From Bartonella vinsonii subsp. arupensis OK-94-513 (GTDB taxonomy: Bacteria; Pseudomonadota; Alphaproteobacteria; Rhizobiales; Rhizobiaceae), in contig NZ_JH725037.1 in assembly GCF_000278235.1 (NCBI RefSeq), forward strand, positions 875,174-939,173: a stretch of 64,000 nt of DNA. Direction: 5' to 3'. Below the pieces are notes generated by a model that was not told where the DNA came from, did not search any database, and saw only the letters and a list, made by a program, of their open reading frames with translations. The stretch's first letter is position 1. Each line of letters opens with the position of its first letter. Made by a program: the position numbers and the translations under genes. Of this stretch, positions 23,121-31,731 are shown piece by piece.

Positions 23121-24947
23121 TTAAAGAGGCATTGTTGCTTCTTTTGCCCATTTTTTATCTTCTTCGTTTAAATAAGGCGCATTAACTTGATAAACATGTG
23201 CATGATAATCATTAAGCCATTGCCGTTCTTGTAATGTCAAAAGCTCTGGGAGAATTAAGCGTCGATCAATGGGACAATTTGTAAGTGTTTCAAACGAGAG
23301 CATTTCTATATCTCCACCGTTAATTTTTTGTGCTGGTTTTACAATGAGTAAATTTTCAATACGAATACCAAAAGCACCTTCACGATAATATCCAGGTTCA
23401 TTAGAAATAATCATTCCAGGGATTAATTCTTGGCACCCATTGCGTGAAAGATTTTGTGGTCCTTCATGGACAGAAAGATAAGATCCAACTCCATGACCAG
23501 TGCCATGGGCGTAATCAAAACCTGCTTTCCATAAGGCGATACGTGCGAGACTATCAAGATCTTGTCCGCGTGTTCCTTTTGGGAAATGTGCAGTTGAAAG
23601 TGCAATCATGCCCTTGAGGACAAGAGTGAAACAGCGCTTTTCTTCTTCTCCAATATTTCCAATTGCTATTGTGCGTGTGACATCTGTTGTGCCATCACGG
23701 TATTGACCACCTGAATCAATAAGATAAAGTTCACCAGCATTGAGTTTTTTATTTGTTTGGGTTGTTACACGATAATGGACAATAGCACCATTTGCACCTG
23801 CTGCTGAGATTGTATCGAAAGAAAGATCTTCAAGTTTTTCTCCCATTTCTTTCGCTGTTGTTATGCGAAATTCTTCTAATTTTTGAGCAGTAGAAATTTC
23901 ACTCATTGTGCTTGGTATTTGTTTATCTAACCAAGAAAAAAAACGGGTAAGGGCTACACCATCGCGCAGGTGTGCTTTACGCGCACCATTTAATTCTGTG
24001 CTATTTTTAATAGCACGTGGTAGAGCCGCAGGATCAGTAAGTGTAAGGAAAGAACCCCTTTGTTCTTCAATAACAGTGCGTAATTTTTCGCATGTTAGCC
24101 GTGGATCTAAAGCAAAAACTGTTCCTTTTTGAACATAATCTTTGATCTTTGCAATAAGTTGTTCTGGTTCATATAATTTTGCATAACGCTCTAGATATTG
24201 TTTCTGTTCTATTCCCAATTTTTTGCTGTTAAGAAACAAAATAGGTGTTTCTTTTATGGGAATGAGAGCAAAGCAAAGGACAAAAGGTGTATTGGATACA
24301 TCATTACCACGTATATTGAATGTCCATGCAATAGAGGAGGGATCTGTGAAGATAAAAGCATCTGCATTGGCTTGCTTGATATTTTGGTGAATTAAGGTCA
24401 GTTTTTCATTCGTATCGCATCCTGCATATTCGAGAGGATGAATTGATAGGGCAGATTGGGGTAATTGTGGTTGATCATGCCAGATAAGATCAACGAGATT
24501 TTGTTGAACTGCTACAAGTTTCCCACCTGCCTTCATTTCTAATGTTTTTTTAAATGTATCTATAGCGGAGATAGTATGGAGCCATGGATCAAAGCCAATA
24601 GAAAGGCTTTGCCCGTTTTTTTCAAGCCATTGTGAGGGAGAACAAGTTATGAGGTCTTCATATTCAAAAATGTGTGGGTCAGTTTGTTGACGAACTTGAA
24701 GTTTGTAGCGCCCATCTGTGAATATAATGGCTTTGTTTTTTAAAATGAGCGCAGTACCCGATGATCCAGTAAAGCCAGTGAGCCAGCTAAGACGCTGCGC
24801 ATGTGGGGGGACATATTCTCCTTGATGTTCATCGCTACGCGGAACAAGAAAGCCATCTAGTCCAAAGCGATCGAGTTCTTTGCGAAGAGAGGAAATGCGT
24901 TCTGCAGCGTGGGCTGGATTTGTTGTTGCTTCAAAAGATTGATACAT
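23121..24947 (-). CDS. pepP: M24B aminopeptidase P family (Xaa-Pro aminopeptidase)
   Basis: Metallopeptidase predicted to remove N-terminal residues before proline. The start at 24947 follows AAAGGAC; the frame is open further upstream into prmA, but those 14 codons lack support. The protein is 608 aa: two creatinase-like N-terminal domains (SRLSWLTGFTGSSGTAL near residue 53) and a C-terminal pita-bread domain with the metal ligands in DSGGQYRDGTTDVTRT, HGTGHGVG, SNEPGYY and GIRIENL. It lies 17 bases after prmA on the same strand. Confidence 0.93.
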   Translation of the reverse strand: MYQSFEATTNPAHAAERISSLRKELDRFGLDGFLVPRSDEHQGEYVPPHAQRLSWLTGFTGSSGTALILKNKAIIFTDGRYKLQVRQQTDPHIFEYEDLITCSPSQWLEKNGQSLSIGFDPWLHTISAIDTFKKTLEMKAGGKLVAVQQNLVDLIWHDQPQLPQSALSIHPLEYAGCDTNEKLTLIHQNIKQANADAFIFTDPSSIAWTFNIRGNDVSNTPFVLCFALIPIKETPILFLNSKKLGIEQKQYLERYAKLYEPEQLIAKIKDYVQKGTVFALDPRLTCEKLRTVIEEQRGSFLTLTDPAALPRAIKNSTELNGARKAHLRDGVALTRFFSWLDKQIPSTMSEISTAQKLEEFRITTAKEMGEKLEDLSFDTISAAGANGAIVHYRVTTQTNKKLNAGELYLIDSGGQYRDGTTDVTRTIAIGNIGEEEKRCFTLVLKGMIALSTAHFPKGTRGQDLDSLARIALWKAGFDYAHGTGHGVGSYLSVHEGPQNLSRNGCQELIPGMIISNEPGYYREGAFGIRIENLLIVKPAQKINGGDIEMLSFETLTNCPIDRRLILPELLTLQERQWLNDYHAHVYQVNAPYLNEEDKKWAKEATMPL

Positions 24948-24964
24948 AACAACGTCCTTTTCAT

Positions 24965-25834
24965 TTATTTCAGATGTATAGTAACCCATCCTTGACGGTG
25001 GTATGTTTCGATATGTTTTAAACCCTGCTTTATATAAACTTCCAACACATGGGGGTGTTGTTCTTCAAGAATTCCAGAAAGTATCAATGATCCACCTTTT
25101 TGGAGTGCTTGTACCATTTCTTGCGCAATTTCAATGAGCGGATTAGCAAGGATATTGGCAACGATAAGATCAAAGGGTGCCCGTGATGCAATTTTATTAT
25201 GGGAAAAACCCGTTGCTGTAACAGCTGTAATATATTCCTTTACGCCATTGAGTTCGATATTGTGTTGTGCAACTTGAATAGCAATGGGATCAATATCGGA
25301 TGCAAGTACGCAAACAGGTTTGAGCATTGCGATGCCGATGGCAAGGACACCGCTACCAGTACCAAGATCAAGAACATTTTTTGGATTTTCATGTTTCATC
25401 ACTTTGGCAATCATTTCCAAACAACCCGCTGTTGTTCCATGATGTCCGGTACCAAAAGCTTGATTAGCTTCAATTTCAATCGGCAAAACATTGGCTGGAA
25501 TATCATTTCGGTTATGGCTTCCGTGTACAAAAAAAGGACCAGCACGCACAGGTGTTAGTCCTTCAAGGCTTTGTTTAACCCAGTCAATATTAGGCAAAAT
25601 TTCACGGTTAATTTTACCAGCATCTATAGAAAGGATGTTTGCAAATTGTTTGGAAACATTCTCTAAGCTTTCTTTATCCACATAAAGAGAGAGTTCATAC
25701 ACAGCATTTTTTTCATCTATCTCTGTAAGAGCAAGAGGATATCCTTCTTCTTCAAAGGCTCTTTCCATAAGTGCGTAGTACTGCTCTGCTTCATTTTTAG
25801 AAGCAGTATAATACAGACGAATTTGCTGTGACAT
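24965..25834 (-). CDS. prmA: Ribosomal protein L11 methyltransferase PrmA
   Basis: SAM-dependent methyltransferase that modifies ribosomal protein L11. The protein is 289 aa. The C-terminal Rossmann domain has motif I DLGTGSGVLAIG and the catalytic-region motif ANILANPL; FGTGHHGTT upstream matches the PrmA family. The N-terminal domain would bind L11. It forms a likely two-gene unit with the downstream peptidase. Confidence 0.93.
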   Translation of the reverse strand: MSQQIRLYYTASKNEAEQYYALMERAFEEEGYPLALTEIDEKNAVYELSLYVDKESLENVSKQFANILSIDAGKINREILPNIDWVKQSLEGLTPVRAGPFFVHGSHNRNDIPANVLPIEIEANQAFGTGHHGTTAGCLEMIAKVMKHENPKNVLDLGTGSGVLAIGIAMLKPVCVLASDIDPIAIQVAQHNIELNGVKEYITAVTATGFSHNKIASRAPFDLIVANILANPLIEIAQEMVQALQKGGSLILSGILEEQHPHVLEVYIKQGLKHIETYHRQGWVTIHLK

Positions 25835-25862
25835 TTTGTTCTTTCTTTTAATCGGCTTTTAT

Positions 25863-26444
25863 TTAGTTTGAGACGAGTTTTTTCAGCTGTTCAATAGCGA
25901 TATTGTCTTTTATTTCAGTATCGCTCTCTTTCGTGTCATAAGGAATAACACCAGCGAGCTTTCCGCCTTTTTTTAGTAAAAAAATTGCTGCTGTATGGTT
26001 ATAAGTGTAATTTCCATCTGTTCCAGGTACTTTTTCAGCAACAATATTAAAGGAATCTACCATTTTATGAACTTTTTCAGGATCTCCACTGATACCAATG
26101 ATTTTATTGTTAAAATTACTGAGGTAATTATGAAGCACTTCTGGTGTGTCACGTTCAGGATCAACTGTAACAAACCATATTCCTAATTTATCAGCCTTTG
26201 GTCCAAGAGCTGTCAACCATCGGTCAAGATTGATCAGTGTAGTAGGGCAGCTTTCAGGGCACATGGTGAAGCCAAAGAAGATAATTGAAGGCTGGCTTCG
26301 AATATCAACTTCGGTGATCGTTTTTCCATTGGAATCAGTGAGTATAAAATCATCCCCCAAGGGTTTATTTCTCAACGCATCATAAATGAAAATGCCTGCA
26401 AGAAATATGATTGTTAGCCCGAAAATGCGTATTATATTTTTCAT
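25863..26444 (-). CDS. Sco1/SenC family copper chaperone
   Basis: Membrane-anchored thioredoxin-fold protein expected to deliver copper to the CuA site of cytochrome oxidase. The protein is 193 aa. A signal-anchor occupies residues about 4-24. The copper-binding CxxxC is CPESC (about residues 58-62) and the third ligand is the His in YNHTAAIFLL near residue 150. The order of these residues matches the Sco family. Confidence 0.9.
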   Translation of the reverse strand: MKNIIRIFGLTIIFLAGIFIYDALRNKPLGDDFILTDSNGKTITEVDIRSQPSIIFFGFTMCPESCPTTLINLDRWLTALGPKADKLGIWFVTVDPERDTPEVLHNYLSNFNNKIIGISGDPEKVHKMVDSFNIVAEKVPGTDGNYTYNHTAAIFLLKKGGKLAGVIPYDTKESDTEIKDNIAIEQLKKLVSN

Positions 26445-26583
26445 AGTCTGACTCTCTTAAATTGGTCGAAAAATTGTAACATTGGCTGTTTGACTTTGCA
26501 ATCTCTGTTTCATGGTTGATTTTGTTTTGCTTGTCGGTAATGTTTTTCATGTTATTTACGGACATACAATTGGTGAAAGATAA

Positions 26584-27213
26584 ATGGATATTGAAAAAGA
26601 TCTTCGATTCCATAAGAGCGAGCCTCGTATTCACACGACAGCACGGCTGCATGGTTGTAAATTGGGACGCTATGTGGAAATCAATGAGAGGGTCGTTTTG
26701 CGAGATGTAAAAGTTGGAGATTTTTCTTATTTTGAGCGTAACAGTGAAGCTATTTATAGCGATATTGGGCGTTTTTGTTCTATTGCATCTCATGTCTGTG
26801 TCAATGCACTAGAGCATCCCATAGAACGTCTTTCGACGCATAAAATAACGTATCGCCCTAATGAATATTTCCGCTATATGCCGTTAGAGAGTTCCTTTCG
26901 TGAAAGACGTTGTGCAAAACGTGTGATCATTGGGCATGATGTGTGGATTGGATATGGTGTGGTTATCATGCCTGGGGTAACAATTGGACACGGAGCTATC
27001 ATTGGTGCTAACGCTGTTGTCACAAAAGATGTTTTACCTTATACGATTGTGACTGGCGTTCCTGCAAAGCCGTTGCGTATGCGCTTTTCTGATAATGTCA
27101 TTCAGATACTTTTGGAAATGGCTTGGTGGGACTGGCCGCTTGATAAAATTTACAACGCATTGCCCGATATGCAAAAGCTTCCCATCGAAATTTTTATCGA
27201 AAAGTGGAAGTAA
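26584..27213 (+). CDS. Hexapeptide-repeat acetyltransferase (CatB/xenobiotic type)
   Basis: Predicted trimeric left-handed beta-helix acyltransferase. The protein is 209 aa. Imperfect hexapeptide repeats occur at both ends of the helix, and the characteristic HDVWIGYGVVIMPGVTIG is followed by GANAVVTKDVLPYTIVTGVPAK, the usual C-terminal signature. The substrate cannot be told from sequence; relatives acetylate antibiotics or sugars. It stands alone, divergent from the Sco gene. Confidence 0.85.
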   Translation: MDIEKDLRFHKSEPRIHTTARLHGCKLGRYVEINERVVLRDVKVGDFSYFERNSEAIYSDIGRFCSIASHVCVNALEHPIERLSTHKITYRPNEYFRYMPLESSFRERRCAKRVIIGHDVWIGYGVVIMPGVTIGHGAIIGANAVVTKDVLPYTIVTGVPAKPLRMRFSDNVIQILLEMAWWDWPLDKIYNALPDMQKLPIEIFIEKWK

Positions 27214-27272
27214 GGCTCAAAATAAAATCAAAAATGGTTCTTCTTTTGGAAAGATGATGTTATTATGTCTCG

Positions 27273-29609
27273 TTAAACCTTGCTTACAAAATTGTCGAGT
27301 ACACGCTTTTCTCCAGCTTTTTCAAATATAATGGTTAATTTATGATCATCTATTGCTGTGATACGACCATAACCGAACTTTATATGAAAAATCCGATCAT
27401 TGATTGAAAAATTTGAAGGTGTTTCAGCAACTGGTTGAAGGATGGCTTTTCCTTCAATGTTCTTTTGTACACGCTTCTGTTTTAAGGGAGCATAATTATT
27501 GTAAAAGGAATTATGATCTTTAAAAGAGGATTTGCCATAACCGCCATAAGATGTTCCCATTTCTATAAATTCTATGTGTTCTGCCGGTAACTCATCTAGA
27601 AAACGGGAGGGAAGCGCAGGTTGCCAAAGTCCATGAATTTTTCGATTAGATACAAACCATATATGCAAATGTTTTTTTGCTCTTGTTAGTCCTACATAGG
27701 CTAGTCGTCGTTCTTCTTCTAATCCTAAACGGCCACCTTCATCCAATGAGCGTTGGTGGGGAAAAAGACCTTCTTCCCAACCAGGAAGAAAAACGGTTTC
27801 AAATTCAAGCCCTTTTGCTGAATGAAGTGTCATGATGTTGACCGCATCAGTGTTTTCATTATTTTCAGCATCCATCACGAGTGCAACATGTTCTAAAAAG
27901 CTGTGAAGGCTTTCAAATTGTTCCATAGAGCGGATCATTTCTTTGAGATTTTCTAACCGTGTTGGTGCTTCTGGAGAGCGATCTTCTTGCCACATAGCTG
28001 TATAGCCTGAATCCTCGAGAATTATTTCGGCAAGTTCTCTATGCGGGGTGTCTTGCAGCATATTTTGCCAACGACGAAAGTTTTCAATAATGTTTCGTAA
28101 AGCACTGCGTGCTTTGGGCTTTAGCTCATCTGTTTCGATGATTGCTGTTGCGGCAGAAAAAAGAGGAATAGCACGCGCGCGCGCGCTTTCATAAAGGGTG
28201 CGTAGGGTTGCATCTCCTAAGCCGCGTTTAGGTGTATTGATAATGCGTTCAAAAGCTAGGTCATCTGCTGGTTGGACAACAACACGCAAATAAGCCATGG
28301 CATCACGTATTTCCATTCGTTCATAAAAGCGGGGACCTCCAATGACGCGGTAGTTAAGACCAAGTGTTACAAAGCGATCTTCAAATTCACGCATTTGGAA
28401 TGATGCGCGCACTAATATAGCCATATGATTTAATGAATGACCGGCTTGTTGAGCGCGTTCAATTTCTTCTCCAATTGCACGTGCTTCCTCTCCTGAATCC
28501 CATGCAGCATGAATTCTTACTTTTTCTTCTTCAGTATTTATTTGATGAGAAAAAAGTGTTTTTCCCAGTCTGTCTTGATTATGTGAAATGAGATGAGAAG
28601 CAGTTTTGAGAATGTGTGATGTTGAGCGATAATTGCATTCTAAACGAATAATTTTTGCAGGAGGAAAATCTTTTTCAAACCGCAATATATTATCAACTTG
28701 AGCACCGCGCCACCCATAAATAGATTGGTCATCATCACCAACACAACAAAGGTTTACATGTTGACCTTTGGATTGTTGTGCTAAAAGGCGGAGCCAAAGA
28801 TATTGCGCTGTATTTGTATCTTGATATTCATCTACAAGAATATAGCGAAATTTAGAGTGATATTCGCGAAGAATATCTGGGTTATGTTGAAAGATAGAGA
28901 TTGAATGAAGGAGAAGGTCACCGAAATCACAGGCATTAAGACTTTTTAATCTCTCCTGATAGAGGCGGTAGAGTTTACGTCCCATGCCGTTTCCAAAGGA
29001 ATGGGCATCACTTTCTGAAATACGTTCTGGTGAAAGTCCTTGATTTTTCCAAGAATCGATCATCATTGCAAAGCTTCGTGCGGGCCAACGTTTGTCGTCC
29101 AATCCTTCAGCTTGAATAAGCTGTTTTAAAAGTCTCACAACATCATCGCTATCAAGAATTGTAAAGTTACTTTTTAAATCAACAAGTTCTGCATGGCGAC
29201 GCAAAATTTTTGCACCGGTGGAATGAAAAGTTCCAAGCCAAGGCATGCCTTCAACAATTTCACCAATAAATGTACCAATACGCATTTTCATTTCGCGTGC
29301 TGCTTTGTTGGTGAAAGTTACAGCAAGTATCTGCTTAGGAGAGGCAAGACCGGAGCGTAAAATATGAGAAATGCGGGTAGTTAAAACGCGTGTTTTTCCA
29401 GTACCAGCACCCGCAAGAACCAAAAGAGGTCCTTCTGTATTCATAACGGCTTGTCGTTGTTCTGGATTGAGGTATTCTAAATAATCGGCATCGCAATGCG
29501 TTTTTTCTTTTGCTCTTTCAGTGTGTGTAGTTATACCCAAATTTCTTTCATGAGGGAGGGGGGAGCCATCTTCTTCAAAGAATGGTATGTGATCGAGAAA
29601 ATTATTCAT
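27273..29609 (-). CDS. uvrD: UvrD/PcrA-type superfamily 1 DNA helicase
   Basis: 3'-5' helicase for nucleotide excision and mismatch repair. The protein is 778 aa. Motif I is AGAGTGKT (residues 66-73), the DExx box is VDEYQDTN, motif III is GDDDQSIYGWRGA, and the C-terminal motifs V and VI read TLHSAKGLEFETVFLPG and YVGLTRAKK. The last about 45 residues (FHIKFGYGRITAI) match the Tudor-like RNA-polymerase-binding tail of PcrA/UvrD. Confidence 0.95.
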   Translation of the reverse strand: MNNFLDHIPFFEEDGSPLPHERNLGITTHTERAKEKTHCDADYLEYLNPEQRQAVMNTEGPLLVLAGAGTGKTRVLTTRISHILRSGLASPKQILAVTFTNKAAREMKMRIGTFIGEIVEGMPWLGTFHSTGAKILRRHAELVDLKSNFTILDSDDVVRLLKQLIQAEGLDDKRWPARSFAMMIDSWKNQGLSPERISESDAHSFGNGMGRKLYRLYQERLKSLNACDFGDLLLHSISIFQHNPDILREYHSKFRYILVDEYQDTNTAQYLWLRLLAQQSKGQHVNLCCVGDDDQSIYGWRGAQVDNILRFEKDFPPAKIIRLECNYRSTSHILKTASHLISHNQDRLGKTLFSHQINTEEEKVRIHAAWDSGEEARAIGEEIERAQQAGHSLNHMAILVRASFQMREFEDRFVTLGLNYRVIGGPRFYERMEIRDAMAYLRVVVQPADDLAFERIINTPKRGLGDATLRTLYESARARAIPLFSAATAIIETDELKPKARSALRNIIENFRRWQNMLQDTPHRELAEIILEDSGYTAMWQEDRSPEAPTRLENLKEMIRSMEQFESLHSFLEHVALVMDAENNENTDAVNIMTLHSAKGLEFETVFLPGWEEGLFPHQRSLDEGGRLGLEEERRLAYVGLTRAKKHLHIWFVSNRKIHGLWQPALPSRFLDELPAEHIEFIEMGTSYGGYGKSSFKDHNSFYNNYAPLKQKRVQKNIEGKAILQPVAETPSNFSINDRIFHIKFGYGRITAIDDHKLTIIFEKAGEKRVLDNFVSKV

Positions 29610-29718
29610 TATATCTTTTGTGTAGTCTTTTTTTCATTTGAGCGCTAGGTCTAAAAAAAATCTTTAAAAAGCAGAAATATCTTTGGTTGAATTAAGGAAA
29701 TAGAGATTGTAAAAAATG

Positions 29719-29970
29719 TCAAAAATGCTGAGCAAGAACGCTTTGAAGTGCATAAACGCGTAATGAAGCTGAAAGGTTTACTTGTTGCGGTCTTTTGCTA
29801 TCAATATCGGTGATAATAAAGGCTAAAGATTGTCCTTTTTTTCGTGCTATGGCTTTAAGAATGTCTAGAAATGGTTGTTCTAAAGATACACTTGTTGCAT
29901 GTCCATCAATTCGAACGGATATTTTTCGCGAGATCACTTTTGACCAATCTATAGGATTATCTTCATGCAT
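29719..29970 (-). CDS. Small ribbon-helix-helix protein
   Basis: The frame is open from 30012, but the ATG at 29970 fits the spacing to the upstream gene and gives about 83 aa. The segment KISVRIDGHATSVSLEQPFLDILKAIARKKG has the beta-strand-helix-helix pattern of RHH_4-type DNA-binding domains found in alphaproteobacteria. It is the third gene of the sspB-DUF4169-RHH unit, 10 bases after the DUF4169 stop. The target is unknown. Confidence 0.75.
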   Translation of the reverse strand: MHEDNPIDWSKVISRKISVRIDGHATSVSLEQPFLDILKAIARKKGQSLAFIITDIDSKRPQQVNLSASLRVYALQSVLAQHF

Positions 29971-29980
29971 CGTTTTACTC

Positions 29981-30163
29981 TTATTCGTCGCACCATAAAC
30001 GATTTTGTTCAAGAAACTTCTGCGTTTTTAAAGATTCTTTTTGTTCGAAATTTTTTTCAGCTTTTGTTCGTCCAAAACGATAGCGATTCTCCTCTGCAAG
30101 AACAGCTTGTTTTGCACGTTTTTTTCGCTTTCGGAATTGACGAAGATTTATGAGTTCAGTCAT
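29981..30163 (-). CDS. DUF4169 family small basic protein
   Basis: A 60-residue, highly charged protein starting MTELINLRQFRKRKKRAKQA and continuing with ENRYRFGRTKAEK, the hallmark of DUF4169 in alphaproteobacteria. An in-frame TTG lies two codons upstream. It lies between sspB (12 bases) and the RHH gene (10 bases) on the same strand, so the three are probably cotranscribed. Function is unknown. Confidence 0.85.
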   Translation of the reverse strand: MTELINLRQFRKRKKRAKQAVLAEENRYRFGRTKAEKNFEQKESLKTQKFLEQNRLWCDE

Positions 30164-30175
30164 GAGCAAGTTTAT

Positions 30176-30721
30176 TTATTTTTTTCGAAAAGAATCTAAG
30201 GAGACAACATCAGCGCTTTGTTTGGTATCATTGTTTGAGGGATTCTTATTTGTGCTAGGATTTTGTTCTTTTACAAGTGTATTTTCTTTTTTTTGTTTTT
30301 CCGATAGAGTAATAGGTGTACTCAGAGTATTTTCCGAATTTTTATCTTCTCCAGAGGCAAGGTTTGAGGGCAGATCAAACGCTGCTTCAAATGATGCTAT
30401 AGGGTCGTAAAATACTTGGATAGAAGTAAAAGGAATTACTAATTTTTCAGTGACTTCTCTAAAAGAGAGCGTTACTTCGAAAGCCGTTTCCGAAACACTT
30501 AAATCTCTAAACTGATGTTGTAATACGATTGTCATTTGTTCAGGATAACGATTTTTAAGCCGAGAAGAGATTTTAATACCTGGAGCAGTTGTCAGAAAAG
30601 TGATAAAAAAATGGTGATTTCCTGGAAGACCTGCTTTGGCAACTTCCGATAAAACTTTACGGATAACCCCACGAAGCGCATCCTGAACGAGAATATCGTA
30701 ACGGATTTGATCTTGAACCAT
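30176..30721 (-). CDS. sspB: ClpXP adaptor SspB (alphaproteobacterial type)
   Basis: Predicted adaptor that tethers ssrA-tagged proteins to ClpXP. The protein is 181 aa. The folded domain spans residues about 1-120 (IRYDILVQDALRGVIRKVL, LPGNHHFFITFLT, PFTSIQVFYDP); a low-complexity Ser, Asn and Lys-rich linker of about 45 residues leads to a C-terminal tail (DVVSLDSFRKK) of the kind that binds the ClpX N-domain. The tmRNA gene lies directly upstream on the same strand. Confidence 0.92.
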   Translation of the reverse strand: MVQDQIRYDILVQDALRGVIRKVLSEVAKAGLPGNHHFFITFLTTAPGIKISSRLKNRYPEQMTIVLQHQFRDLSVSETAFEVTLSFREVTEKLVIPFTSIQVFYDPIASFEAAFDLPSNLASGEDKNSENTLSTPITLSEKQKKENTLVKEQNPSTNKNPSNNDTKQSADVVSLDSFRKK

Positions 30722-30902
30722 CGAAGTTTATTCCTTTTATTTCACATAGCAAATGAGCGTGCGTAATATTGTGCAATAGAATATCTTTTTAAGCTAGTAA
30801 TATTTTGTCTACTATGCACTTAAATCAACTGAAAAATAATCAGAAATTTTATGATAAAGAGAATCTGAAAGACTAATCAATAACATTTATAAAAGTGAAG
30901 GC

Positions 30903-31185
30903 TTCTGTTGCCAGGTGCCTCCGAACCCCGCTTAAACCTGCGACGGTTTAAGACTTAAATTGAAACATTCGCACTGCATCAAGCAGCGAGACGTGCTTCC
31001 GCATAGTTGTCATTTGCAACTACTCATTTAGTCCGATAACGGTGGTACTATGCCGAGTAAAAGAGCAATCTTTACGCTCTTGTCGATCCTATTTCGCCCC
31101 CACCAAAATATAATTTTCTTTTTATATTTTGGTGGAGGCGCCGGGTACCGCCCCCGGGTCCAACGAGTTTATTTCATTGTCCATT
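30903..31185 (-). ncRNA. ssrA: Circularly permuted two-piece tmRNA
   Basis: On the minus strand the acceptor piece comes first. Its T-stem CCGGG/CCCGG (31141-31157) leads to acceptor strand CGCCTCC and an encoded ACCA ending at 31130. A 28-base intervening segment follows, then the coding piece begins GGGGGCG at 31101, which pairs with the acceptor strand to form seven base pairs. The tag frame (30979-31017) reads ANDNYAEARLAA then TGA. A hairpin CTTAAACC/GGTTTAAG lies downstream. The segment joining the two pieces forms a perfect 14-bp stem (31100-31113 with 31122-31135), the expected processing site. The outer ends are approximate. Confidence 0.92.
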
Positions 31186-31344
31186 TATTACCATAGCTGG
31201 AAAGCCAGCTTCTTAAATATAGATGAAGAACGCTCTTTAGAAAAGGGGGGGTTGTTAATATTTTAAATCCTCTAATTATTTATGAAGCTATATAATGCGG
31301 TTGTAAAATACAGCCGCCAATTCTTGGAGAGGAGCTGGCAAAGA

Positions 31345-31650
31345 ATGACAAATGATCTAGCGGATATTAAATTATATGACAATAATCCTGATGAATCTGC
31401 GATAGAACGGCTTAGCCATCGTTTATCGTTGGTGATGAAAAAGCAGGACGCATCGCTTGTTGCTACATCGGATCCAAAAGAGTTAGAACGTGTTGAAAAA
31501 TGGGTTCAAGATATATTAGGTGCTGATGAACAGAGTGCTAAAATGGCTGTTTCAAAAGTCGCAGAAATGATGTCTGGAGATCGCAGAAAAAGTCGTATGA
31601 CTTTTTATTATTTGGTCGCCAAACAATTAAATGCACTTGATAAAATTTAA
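31345..31650 (+). CDS. DUF2853 family protein
   Basis: A 101-residue protein if translated from the ATG at 31345, which follows GGAGAGGAGC. An upstream in-frame ATG at 31282 lacks a ribosome binding site. The pattern (LVATSDPKELERVEKWVQDILG, then MSGDRRKSRMTFYYLVAKQL at the C-terminus) matches DUF2853, an all-helical family of unknown function. It converges on the first MFS gene with a shared terminator between them. Confidence 0.85.
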   Translation: MTNDLADIKLYDNNPDESAIERLSHRLSLVMKKQDASLVATSDPKELERVEKWVQDILGADEQSAKMAVSKVAEMMSGDRRKSRMTFYYLVAKQLNALDKI

Positions 31651-31685
31651 ACAATTTAAAAATTCAATTTTTGCTCGATAATTGC

Positions 31686-31713
31686 AAAAAAGCCCAGTTT
31701 ATTGGGCTTTTTT
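31686..31713. terminator. Bidirectional terminator between DUF2853 and MFS genes
   Basis: Perfect 11-bp inverted repeat AAAAAAGCCCA / TGGGCTTTTTT with loop GTTTAT, flanked by A and T runs so that it can act on both strands. Confidence 0.9.
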
Positions 31714-31731
31714 GTTTTTTATGTAAAAAGT

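Noticed and set aside
26380..26793. Minus-strand ORF of 137 codons between the Sco gene and the acetyltransferase
   Set aside because: Overlaps both supported genes and shows no family pattern.
29795..30410. Plus-strand ORFs opposite sspB, DUF4169 and the RHH gene
   Set aside because: They are antisense shadows; the minus-strand frames carry recognisable family motifs and good spacing.
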